Shown: positions 1-5,642 of the stretch, piece after piece | Position numbering within the stretch: position 1 is the stretch's first letter | Layout: each line of letters starts with the position of its first letter | Assembly: GCA_934541115.1 (NCBI GenBank) | Contig: CAKTDF010000029.1 | Span: forward strand, 1-22,133 | Length of the DNA stretch: 22,133 nucleotides | Origin: an uncultured Eubacteriales bacterium | Lineage (GTDB): Bacteria; Bacillota; Clostridia; Oscillospirales; Acutalibacteraceae | Direction: 5' to 3' | The notes under the pieces: generated by a model | Told to the model about the DNA's origin: nothing | Database searches by the model: none | Seen by the model: the letters and a program-made list of their open reading frames with translations, nothing else | Program-made: the position numbers and the translations under genes

Positions 1-97
1 AAAAGTACTCTTTAACTCTTCTTGAAAAATCTCGGGTTCCTTCTCATCGTTGTTTAATTTTCAAGGTTCAATCGCTGTTCGCGTATTCGTAAACAGC
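1..97 (-). other. Probable 16S rRNA leader (transcribed, untranslated)
   Basis: Read on the minus strand this stretch contains GAACCTTGAAAATTAAACAA and further on AACCCGAGA and GTTAAAGAG. The phrase CCTTGAAAA(T/C)T(A/G)AA is characteristic of Firmicutes rRNA leaders and spacers. It follows a near-consensus promoter and has no open reading frame. I infer that 16S rRNA starts shortly beyond position 1; the rRNA gene itself cannot be seen. Confidence 0.5.
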
Positions 98-103
98 TTG
101 CTT

Positions 104-132
104 ATATTACCACTCATTTTACCAAATGTCAA
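104..132 (-). promoter_or_regulatory. Strong promoter, probably of an rRNA operon
   Basis: On the minus strand TTGACA (132-127) is followed after exactly 17 bases by TAATAT (109-104). The sequence just upstream (133-170) is rich in A and T tracts, as expected of an UP element. Transcription would run leftwards out of the window. The rRNA assignment rests on the leader that follows, not on any rRNA sequence, which is outside the window. Confidence 0.65.
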
Positions 133-213
133 GCGTTTTTTCAAACTTTTTTAAAAAGTTTTTGCAGAGCTGCGAAAAAACGGGTTGAAAAACGTTGCGC
201 GCCTATCGGACGG

Positions 214-531
214 TCAAGCGTCGCTGCTGATCAGATCAATTATCGCCAATATCGCTTTCTTTTTGCTCTCGCTCAACGCCTCTATCTTTTCGGCAAGAGA
301 GCAATTCAGATTTTTATCTCCGGCATTTCCAAACATCAGCTCTTCCTCTTCAATGCCGAAAACACTGCTCATTCTTTCGATGAGCAGCAAGCTCGGTCTG
401 TACGCTCCGTTTTCAATTCTGCTCAGATGCTCGGTGGAAATCTCCAGCTGCTCGGCAAGAGCCTCCTGCGTCATTGAAAGCAGCTTTCTTTCAGCTTTGA
501 TTCTTGTTCCAATTGCTTTGAAATTTATCAC
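214..531 (-). CDS. XRE-family helix-turn-helix transcriptional regulator
   Basis: The 105-residue protein opens with an HTH_XRE domain (about residues 5-62). Recognisable elements are RIKAERKLLSMTQEALAEQL, ISTEHLSRIENGAYRPSL and an LxxxxxVFGI helix, the classic Cro/C1 fold. The C-terminal 40 residues are a short helical tail (SLAEKIEALSESKKKAILAI) likely to mediate dimerisation. The start is GTG at 531; the SD-like GGCGGTG about 11 bases upstream is weak. The gene is divergent from the JAMM-protease gene, and the 295-base gap carries AATATCA-type repeats that could be its operators, including a 17-bp inverted repeat over its own promoter region. Autorepression and control of the divergent operon are therefore inferred. 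It transcribes towards the rRNA promoter. Confidence 0.88.
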   Translation of the reverse strand: MINFKAIGTRIKAERKLLSMTQEALAEQLEISTEHLSRIENGAYRPSLLLIERMSSVFGIEEEELMFGNAGDKNLNCSLAEKIEALSESKKKAILAIIDLISSDA

Positions 532-555
532 GGCAACACCGCCAAATCAAGTAGT

Positions 556-572
556 TTGATATATAATATCAA
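556..572. promoter_or_regulatory. Candidate operator: 17-bp perfect inverted repeat
   Basis: TTGATAT-ATA-ATATCAA is a perfect 7-bp inverted repeat with a 3-bp spacer. It lies 25 bp upstream of the XRE gene start. The half-site AATATCA recurs at 601-607 and 620-626. Size and symmetry fit an XRE repressor dimer site; binding is inferred. Confidence 0.5.
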
Positions 573-610
573 CATCGCGCACAAAAATTGAATGAATTTC
601 AATATCATTG

Positions 611-639
611 TTGACATTTAATATCAAGTATGATACTAT
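611..639 (+). promoter_or_regulatory. Promoter of the JAMM-protease operon
   Basis: TTGACA (611-616), a 17-bp spacer and TACTAT (634-639), with a TG one base upstream of the -10 box (extended -10). An AATATCA half-site (620-626) lies in the spacer, and the 11-bp palindrome AGTATGATACT (627-637) overlaps the -10 box, so a bound repressor would occlude it. Confidence 0.65.
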
Positions 640-826
640 TTGTTTGTTCATATTTTGCACGGCGGTTCTCAAACTGAAGAAATTCAGATAAATACATCGG
701 AGGTGAAAAAAACACTTTATTATTGATAAATACAAGCTGCCAAGCGTCTTAGCACTGCTTGCATTATTTTTAAACACATAAGTCCGCCGGAATATGTGCA
801 TTCATGCATGGAGGCATTTACCGATA

Positions 827-1255
827 ATGAGAATGACCCATTCTGTGTTTCGGCAAATATTGCTTTTTGCCGAAAATAACTTTCCCAACGAGGTCGGAGG
901 AGCTTTAGGAGCAAAAGACGATGTTGTTGTTGAATTCTTTGCGGATAACGGTCTCGCTTACGGAAGAAAAGGCGCTTACGCCCCTAACACTGAGCTTATA
1001 AACAAGCAAATACAGATTTGGTCGAAAAACAACATAAGCTTTTCCGGAATATTTCACAGTCATCCGGATTGCGGCAAGTCCCTGTCCGGGAACGACATGT
1101 ATTACATACAAAGAATCATGCGTTCTTTGCCCGCAAGTGTTGGCTCTCTGTACTTTCCTATAGTTACCCCTGCAAACGGCAGTATTCTTATTTTCAAAGC
1201 GGTTTTTAAAAATGGTGATTTGAAAATAACTCGGGAAGAATTAGAGACTTTCTAA
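827..1255 (+). CDS. JAMM/MPN-domain (JAB) metalloprotease-like protein
   Basis: The protein is 142 residues from ATG 827, essentially a single Mov34/MPN/PAD-1 (JAB) domain. The JAMM zinc signature is complete: Glu22 in NEVGGALGAK, then His77-Ser-His79-Pro, Ser87 and Asp90 (H-x-H-P-x6-S-x2-D). Family members are zinc isopeptidases or peptidases that remove ubiquitin-like or C-terminal peptides. I see no E1, E2 or ubiquitin-like gene nearby, so the substrate is unknown. GGAGG at 810-814 supports ATG 827 (12-base spacing) better than ATG 794; ATG 833 is possible. The gene is first in a probable operon with a membrane protein and a Cys-rich protein, and is divergent from an XRE regulator. By analogy with ImmA/ImmR or IrrE/DdrO pairs it could act on that repressor, but this is inference. 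The predicted 5' leader is about 180 nt. Confidence 0.85.
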   Translation: MRMTHSVFRQILLFAENNFPNEVGGALGAKDDVVVEFFADNGLAYGRKGAYAPNTELINKQIQIWSKNNISFSGIFHSHPDCGKSLSGNDMYYIQRIMRSLPASVGSLYFPIVTPANGSILIFKAVFKNGDLKITREELETF

Positions 1256-1344
1256 TAAAAGCTATATTTTTCCTTTATTCATAATCGCAATCCATGCACA
1301 GTTTTCACAAAAACAAGCATTTTATCAACAGGAGGGACATTGAC

Positions 1345-1701
1345 ATGAAAAAGAAGAAAAAAAGAAGGCTTTCGCCGGAGGCAGTTGAAAGAATATGTAT
1401 ACTCGTTGCATACATCGTTATGTACGGTTCAATGACTGCAATCGGTAAAATCGCCTCAAGCAACAGCGATGTTGTTTTTATTTCGTTTTCGGTAATCTGT
1501 ATGTTTTTTGCATACAAATCCTGCAAGGGAAGATTGGTTTCATCTTTGAGCTTTCTTCCGACTCCGGCCGTTATTCTCCTCAGCTTAATGTTAGCAGAAG
1601 TTATCGGACTTTTTACCGCTCCGTATCATATTGCCAAATGGGTCGCCAAAAAAATCAATGCAGAATTGAAGTCGCTGTCAGATGATGACGATGACGATTG
1701 A
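1345..1701 (+). CDS. Small three-helix membrane protein with poly-Asp tail
   Basis: The 118-residue protein starts at ATG 1345 after the good SD AGGAGG (1330-1335); ATG 1294 has no SD. Its N-terminus is extremely basic (MKKKKKRR). Three hydrophobic stretches follow, at about residues 16-36, 43-58 and 74-95. An amphipathic basic segment (HIAKWVAKKINAELKSL) leads into six terminal aspartates. The charge pattern suggests the N-terminus is inside; with three helices the acidic tail would then be outside, though the basic segment before it argues otherwise. I do not recognise a family. It lies 89 bp downstream of the JAMM gene and 80 bp upstream of the Cys-rich gene, all on the same strand, so it could be the JAMM enzyme's partner or substrate (inference). 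Confidence 0.7.
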   Translation: MKKKKKRRLSPEAVERICILVAYIVMYGSMTAIGKIASSNSDVVFISFSVICMFFAYKSCKGRLVSSLSFLPTPAVILLSLMLAEVIGLFTAPYHIAKWVAKKINAELKSLSDDDDDD

Positions 1702-1781
1702 TAATGAACATCGTCATTCAGTACGCAAAATAAAATGCGGTCTTCTTCATTTAAATAAACATTTGGAAAGGAGGAAAGAGT

Positions 1782-1958
1782 ATGCAAACGAAAAAAATTG
1801 AAATCCCCTGCGGAGTGTTCTGCGGTCACAACTGTGCCGACGGCTGCATATACTGGGAACCGTACAAGAGAGACAGAAGCGGCAGACAGTATTGCAGCTG
1901 GTACAAGGTGCATTATTATCCCAGCGAACGTCAGGGCTGCAACAGTTTCAGAGACTAA
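1782..1958 (+). CDS. 58-residue cysteine-rich small protein
   Basis: ATG 1782 follows an excellent SD (AAAGGAGG, 1767-1774) and the frame is open to TAA at 1956-1958. Cysteines fall at residues 10, 14, 18, 22, 38 and 53, the first four in a regular C-x3-C-x3-C-x3-C array (IPCGVFCGHNCADGC). The rest is rich in aromatic and basic residues (YWEPYKRDRSGRQYCSWY). There is no signal peptide or membrane segment. The spacing could bind a metal or form a disulfide-linked helix; I know no family with it. An intrinsic terminator follows directly, which makes this the last gene of the JAMM operon. Confidence 0.7.
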   Translation: MQTKKIEIPCGVFCGHNCADGCIYWEPYKRDRSGRQYCSWYKVHYYPSERQGCNSFRD

Positions 1959-1965
1959 AAGTTAA

Positions 1966-2017
1966 AAACAGGTTGTCACAAAGCACATAAGCAGGCAGTG
2001 GCAGCCTGTTTTCTTTT
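1966..2017 (+). terminator. Intrinsic terminator of the JAMM operon
   Basis: AAACAGGTTG (1966-1975) pairs with CAGCCTGTTT (2002-2011) with one G-U pair, followed by TTCTTTT. A smaller alternative CAGGC/GCCTG hairpin sits inside. It lies 8 bases after the stop codon of the Cys-rich gene. Confidence 0.7.
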
Positions 2018-2060
2018 GCATATGGAAATCTGTAAAAGTATTACGCATTCTGCTGCCGTA

Positions 2061-2098
2061 AAAAAAAGCATTCCCGAACTCATTCAAAAAGTTCGGGA
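2061..2098 (-). terminator. Intrinsic terminator of the LCP-like gene
   Basis: TCCCGAACT (2072-2080) pairs perfectly with AGTTCGGGA (2090-2098). On the minus strand the stem is followed by AAT, GC and a run of seven to eight T (2068-2060). It lies 30 bases past the end of the LCP-like gene. Confidence 0.8.
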
Positions 2099-2127
2099 GC
2101 GCTTTCCGTTATACTATAACTTTTAAA

Positions 2128-2967
2128 TCATTCACTTTTGCCGAAGCGTTCAAGCAGCGGTCCGTAATGCGCAATGTCCATTGCAGAAATGTCGGTACTT
2201 ATCAGATTCACGATGTCATCATACCGCTTTTGGGCGGTGTCGTCACCCTCGGTTCCAAAGGAAAGCTCAAGCAGCTTGAGCAACAGCCCGGTCAGAGCTT
2301 CGCTCTCTTCGGCGCGGCTGTCACACAGATATATAAAGTATTTTTCAAGGTTCTCAGCCGTGAATGTCTGAATCCCCTTTTCTATTATATAGCTAACTCC
2401 CTTATATTCGTGTCTGATCTCTTTTTTGACATCGACCGTCTGTTCACCGAAAATCTTTAAAAGCGAAAACAGGTTGTCCTCGTCAACCATAACATATCTG
2501 TCAATATCCGCTCCGCAGGCACGCACCGCATAAATCAGTCCGTCCTTGCCTGTGTTTTTGAAGTGGTCAACGATCGTACCCTCAGAAGATCCGACGGTGC
2601 AGGTCTGCTCCGGCGGCATGTATGAAATGTCAATGCTGCCGCTTTCGCTGTCAGCGGTTATCAAAGCAAGCAGACGAATCGTTCGCTCACTGTCGTTGCA
2701 AACGGCAAGCAGAAAATTGCCTTTCATGCTCTCTGCGGCGTTGCTGCTCAGAGCCATAACAGGTTCACCTTCGGTTGCCGGCAGCGTTTCAGAAAGCTTT
2801 CCACTCCTTTCGGAAATGAGAGTGGCGACTGAAACAATCGCAATCAAAATAACAACGCCCACAAAAACCGCAATGAGCTTTTTATTGTTCAAAATTCTGC
2901 CGAACTTGTCCTCGCGGCGCATATCGGCGTGAGTTTTTTCTCTTTTGTTCCAAAAATCGAACTTCAT
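2128..2967 (-). CDS. Divergent LytR-CpsA-Psr (LCP)-like membrane-anchored protein
   Basis: The 279-residue protein starts at ATG 2967, 7 bases after the SD AAAAGGGGA; a start further upstream at 3045 lacks an SD. A basic cytoplasmic stretch (residues 1-30) precedes one membrane helix (about 31-53) and an extracellular domain. The order of elements matches LCP proteins: NFLLAVCNDSERTIRLLALI for the first strands, SIDISYMPPEQT for the usual IPRDT segment, GKDGLIYAVRACGADIDRYV and VDEDNLFSLLKIFGEQTVDV for the KVDYYVxVD/FxxLVDALGGVxVDV region. LCP enzymes transfer polymers to peptidoglycan. The conserved Arg-Asp of the lipid-phosphate site is replaced (PPEQ), so catalysis is doubtful and a scaffold or sensory role is possible. 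The gene stands alone between its own promoter and terminator. Confidence 0.7.
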   Translation of the reverse strand: MKFDFWNKREKTHADMRREDKFGRILNNKKLIAVFVGVVILIAIVSVATLISERSGKLSETLPATEGEPVMALSSNAAESMKGNFLLAVCNDSERTIRLLALITADSESGSIDISYMPPEQTCTVGSSEGTIVDHFKNTGKDGLIYAVRACGADIDRYVMVDEDNLFSLLKIFGEQTVDVKKEIRHEYKGVSYIIEKGIQTFTAENLEKYFIYLCDSRAEESEALTGLLLKLLELSFGTEGDDTAQKRYDDIVNLISTDISAMDIAHYGPLLERFGKSE

Positions 2968-2981
2968 TTTTTCCCCTTTTC

Positions 2982-3004
2982 CGGTCCGGAACCCCGATTG
3001 ACCG
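2982..3004 (-). promoter_or_regulatory. Leader hairpin next to the LCP-like gene SD
   Basis: On the minus strand CGGTC (3004-3000) pairs with GACCG (2986-2982), directly followed by GAAAAGGGG, which contains the SD. The same arrangement (CGGTCAA ... GACCGGAAAAGGG) occurs before the PHP gene at 11743. Confidence 0.35.
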
Positions 3005-3222
3005 TACCAAAACAATGCAGCGCAGCTATGACGCACCGACTGCACAACAGTTTTTCATCAGACGGTACAAAAGCTTTCAGAATACCATCAAGTCAAGAAT
3101 TTTTGCGTCGTATGACTGAAACAAATCCAAACAGAGCGCGCAGCGAATCCGGCGGCATCGCTCTTTTAAATTCAAGCAAAACATGCCCGGCAGAAGCTCC
3201 GGACACCCTCACACTCGCCTGC

Positions 3223-3251
3223 ATTTTAACACACAGCGTAGTAATTGTCAA
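3223..3251 (-). promoter_or_regulatory. Promoter of the LCP-like gene
   Basis: TTGACA (3251-3246), 17-bp spacer, TAAAAT (3228-3223) on the minus strand. It implies a leader of about 250 nt before ATG 2967; that leader has no convincing ORF. Confidence 0.65.
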
Positions 3252-3310
3252 ATCGCGGATCCTTTTGCGGCATCGCTTATATCCGATGCAGAAAGTATTT
3301 TTCTCTTTTG

Positions 3311-3339
3311 TTGACTGACCGAATACTACATGGTATAAT
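3311..3339 (+). promoter_or_regulatory. Promoter of the tandem secreted-protein genes
   Basis: TTGACT (3311-3316), 17-bp spacer, TATAAT (3334-3339), with TG one base upstream of the -10 box. The predicted start near 3346 gives a leader of about 28 nt carrying the SD GGAGA at 3360-3364. Confidence 0.8.
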
Positions 3340-3373
3340 ACAACATGAGACAACAAAAAAGGAGACACATACC

Positions 3374-4255
3374 ATGAAGAGAACATCAAGATTTTTAGCC
3401 GCGCTCATGGCGGCGGTAATGTTTTTGACCGCCGCTCCGCTTTCCGGTCTGTATTTCTCCGCCGCCGCAAACAGCAGTGTTTCTGACGGGGAAAACCATG
3501 AGCACACAAAAACAACCTCAGTCAAAAAGGCAACACTCTCAAAAAACGGAGCAAAAACAGTCACTTGCCGAGAATGTAAAAAGACTCTAAACAAAACCAC
3601 AATTTACAAAATCGCCACGGTTAAGCTCAAAAAGACTTCATACACATACTCCGGCAAAGCAATCAAACCCGCCGTTACCGCAAAGGACAGCAAGGGCAAG
3701 ACTCTCAAAGCCGGAACCGATTATACCGTAACCTACAAAAACAACAAAGCTGCCGGGAAAGCAACCGCAACCGTAACTTTCAAAGGCAGCTACAGCGGCA
3801 AAAAAACGCTCACGTTTTCTATTCTGCCGAAAATTACGGTCAAAAAAACAGCCTCCTCAATCACTGCCTCCTGGACAAAGGTCAGCGGTGCAAAAAGCTA
3901 CGGCGTTTATCTTTACAAGGGCAGCTCGCTTGTCAAAAGTATAAGCACAGGCAAAACGAGCACAAAATTCACCGGTCTTTCCTCAAACACCGGATACACC
4001 GTGACCGTTAAGGCGAAAAATTCAAAGAGCGAAACACTCGTTACGGCAAAGGCAGCCGCCAAAACAAGCAAAGCCTCCTCCGGCGGAAACAGCGGCGGCT
4101 CTCAACAGTCGTACACCGTTTACATCACAAAAAGCGGTTCAAAGTTCCACCGCTCATCTTGTCCTACTCTCAAAAAGAGCCGTTCGATTTATTCCATCTC
4201 GCGTTCGTCCGCGGTTTCAAGAGGATACGGTGCCTGCAAGGTTTGCAAACCGTAA
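3374..4255 (+). CDS. Secreted Ig-like/Fn3 protein with C-terminal Cys/His motif
   Basis: The 293-residue protein starts at ATG 3374 after the SD AAAAGGAGA. In order: a signal peptide (about 1-33, with AALMAAVMFLTAAPLSGL); a short Cys module with HEH and C65-x2-C68; a bacterial Ig-like repeat (about 77-150; SYTYSGKAIKPAV, AGTDYTVTYKNNKAAGKATA, FKGSYSGKKTLTFSI); a fibronectin III-type domain (about 155-240; ITASWTKVSGAKSYGVYLYK, TGLSSNTGYTVTVKA); a Gly/Ser linker; and a C-terminal module FHRSSCPTL...GACKVCKP. That last module (HxxxC plus CxxC) is a metal-binding-like tail also seen at the ends of secreted nucleases and ComEC-type proteins. Likely an extracellular or surface protein of unknown ligand. 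It is lysine-rich and without a sortase motif. Its tandem paralogue follows 32 bp downstream in the same operon. Confidence 0.85.
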   Translation: MKRTSRFLAALMAAVMFLTAAPLSGLYFSAAANSSVSDGENHEHTKTTSVKKATLSKNGAKTVTCRECKKTLNKTTIYKIATVKLKKTSYTYSGKAIKPAVTAKDSKGKTLKAGTDYTVTYKNNKAAGKATATVTFKGSYSGKKTLTFSILPKITVKKTASSITASWTKVSGAKSYGVYLYKGSSLVKSISTGKTSTKFTGLSSNTGYTVTVKAKNSKSETLVTAKAAAKTSKASSGGNSGGSQQSYTVYITKSGSKFHRSSCPTLKKSRSIYSISRSSAVSRGYGACKVCKP

Positions 4256-4287
4256 GTTACATATAAATTTTAAGGGAGAGAATATTT

Positions 4288-5568
4288 ATGAAGATAGCAC
4301 AAAGATTTCTGGCTGCCGCAATCGCCGCGGTAATGCTACTCACCGCCGCCCCCCTCACAGGGCTGAATCTGACGGCAGAGGCAAAATCATCAGCCTCACT
4401 GTTTCACACTCACAAAAAGGTTACTTCCGTTAAAAAGGCAACCCTTTCAAAAAACGGAGCAAAAACCGTAACATGCTCAAAATGCAAAAAAACTCTCCGC
4501 AAGACCACGATTTACAAAATCGCTGCGGTTAAGCTCAAAAAGACCTCATATACCTACACCGGAAAGGCTATCAAACCGGCTGTTGTTGTCAAGGGCAGCA
4601 AGGGAAACACCCTCAAAGCCGGAACCGACTATACCGTAACTTATAAAAACAACAAAGCGGTCGGAAAAGGCACTGTTACCGTAAAATTCAAGGGCAGCTA
4701 CAGCGGAACCAAGACCCTTTCTTTTTCCATAGTGCCTAAGATCACCGCAAAGACCACAACATCCTCCGTCTCCGTTTCGTGGACAAAGGTCAGCGGTGCA
4801 AAGCTCTATACGGCCGAGCTTTACAGCGGCAAAAAGCTCCTTAAAAGCGTGACCGCAACAAAAACAACAAGCGCAAAATTCACTTCCCTTTCCGCAAACA
4901 CAAGCTACACCGTCCGCTTGACCGCAAAGAACGGAAAAAAGGTGCTTTCTTCCGCCTCAATAACCGTAAAAACGGCGGCAAAGTCATCAAACAAACTCTC
5001 GCGTACCGAAAAATTCAACAAAACAGTTTCAAAGGGAACCTACCTTTTGAAATTCAAAACGACCGACAAAGAGCTTCAGGACGTGCTTGGAGACGCGCCG
5101 ATAACCGTAGCCATGAAAAACGGCAATGCCTATGTCGAGGCGTCGTTCAACGGTATACGCACAAAAATGCTCATGCTTGCTCCGAAAAAGTCCAAAAATA
5201 ATCCCACGGTGTATCTGGTCATTGACAGGTTCAAGGTTTACGGAAAAATGCCCGCAAGCGCCCTCGGCGAAGATTTCAAGATTTCGAGCTTTTCGGGTTC
5301 TGAAAAGCCTGTTGGAAAAATCACCGTTTCAAAGGTAAAGCAGGGCAAAAAGACCCTCATTTGCGAAAGCTACAAAACCGAATCCGGCAGCAAAGAGAAA
5401 TTTTGGTTCGACGGCGATACGCCGGTCAAGCGCGAAACCACCGAGCCCGACGGAACAAAATATGCCATTACCATTTCAAAGTTCACAACAAAAGTGTCCG
5501 ACTCTCTGTTCAAAATTCCGGACGGATACAGATATATAAACCTCGCTTTTCTTGACAAGCTCATCTGA
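4288..5568 (+). CDS. Secreted Ig-like/Fn3 protein, paralogue with different C-terminal domain
   Basis: The 426-residue protein starts at ATG 4288 after AAGGGAGAG. Residues 1 to about 235 are a close paralogue of the preceding gene: signal peptide, CSKC module, Ig-like repeat (SYTYTGKAIKPAV, AGTDYTVTYKNNKAVGKGTV) and Fn3 domain (VSVSWTKVSGAKLYTAELYS). The C-terminal ~190 residues are unrelated to the neighbour. They form a beta-rich domain (GTYLLKFKTTDKEL, ITVAMKNGNAYVEASFNGIR, KEKFWFDGDTPVKRETTEPD, LFKIPDGYRYI) whose layout resembles LolA-like or DUF4412-like folds that end with an FxIPxGY strand. This comparison is by eye. The protein is presumably exported. A strong terminator follows 12 bp after the stop. 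Confidence 0.82.
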   Translation: MKIAQRFLAAAIAAVMLLTAAPLTGLNLTAEAKSSASLFHTHKKVTSVKKATLSKNGAKTVTCSKCKKTLRKTTIYKIAAVKLKKTSYTYTGKAIKPAVVVKGSKGNTLKAGTDYTVTYKNNKAVGKGTVTVKFKGSYSGTKTLSFSIVPKITAKTTTSSVSVSWTKVSGAKLYTAELYSGKKLLKSVTATKTTSAKFTSLSANTSYTVRLTAKNGKKVLSSASITVKTAAKSSNKLSRTEKFNKTVSKGTYLLKFKTTDKELQDVLGDAPITVAMKNGNAYVEASFNGIRTKMLMLAPKKSKNNPTVYLVIDRFKVYGKMPASALGEDFKISSFSGSEKPVGKITVSKVKQGKKTLICESYKTESGSKEKFWFDGDTPVKRETTEPDGTKYAITISKFTTKVSDSLFKIPDGYRYINLAFLDKLI

Positions 5569-5580
5569 ATTTAAAGCAGA

Positions 5581-5635
5581 AAAAGCTATAATTCACACTT
5601 TGAATCATCATGTGAATTATAGCTTTTGTTTTTTT
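5581..5635 (+). terminator. Intrinsic terminator, probably bidirectional
   Basis: AAAAGCTATAATTCACA (5581-5597) pairs perfectly with TGTGAATTATAGCTTTT (5611-5627), followed by GTTTTTTT. The minus strand ends the stem in TTTT, so it may also stop the convergent queH transcript. The stem sequence recurs in two other terminators of this window (13498 and 14706). Confidence 0.88.
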
Positions 5636-5642
5636 GAGCAGA

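Noticed and set aside
146..165. AAACTTTTT/AAAAAGTTT inverted repeat as terminator of the XRE gene
   Set aside because: The stem is all A-T apart from one pair and overlaps the UP-element region of the rRNA promoter, so it is more likely promoter sequence.
547..801. 84-residue minus-strand ORF
   Set aside because: It covers the divergent promoter/operator region, has no SD and no protein-like composition.
2968..3045. Longer start for the LCP-like protein
   Set aside because: ATG 2967 has the good SD and directly precedes a normal basic/membrane-anchor N-terminus.
3535..4050. Lysine-rich low-complexity sequence as a possible non-coding repeat
   Set aside because: The frame is intact, has a signal peptide and recognisable Ig-like and Fn3 domains, and is paralogous to the next gene.
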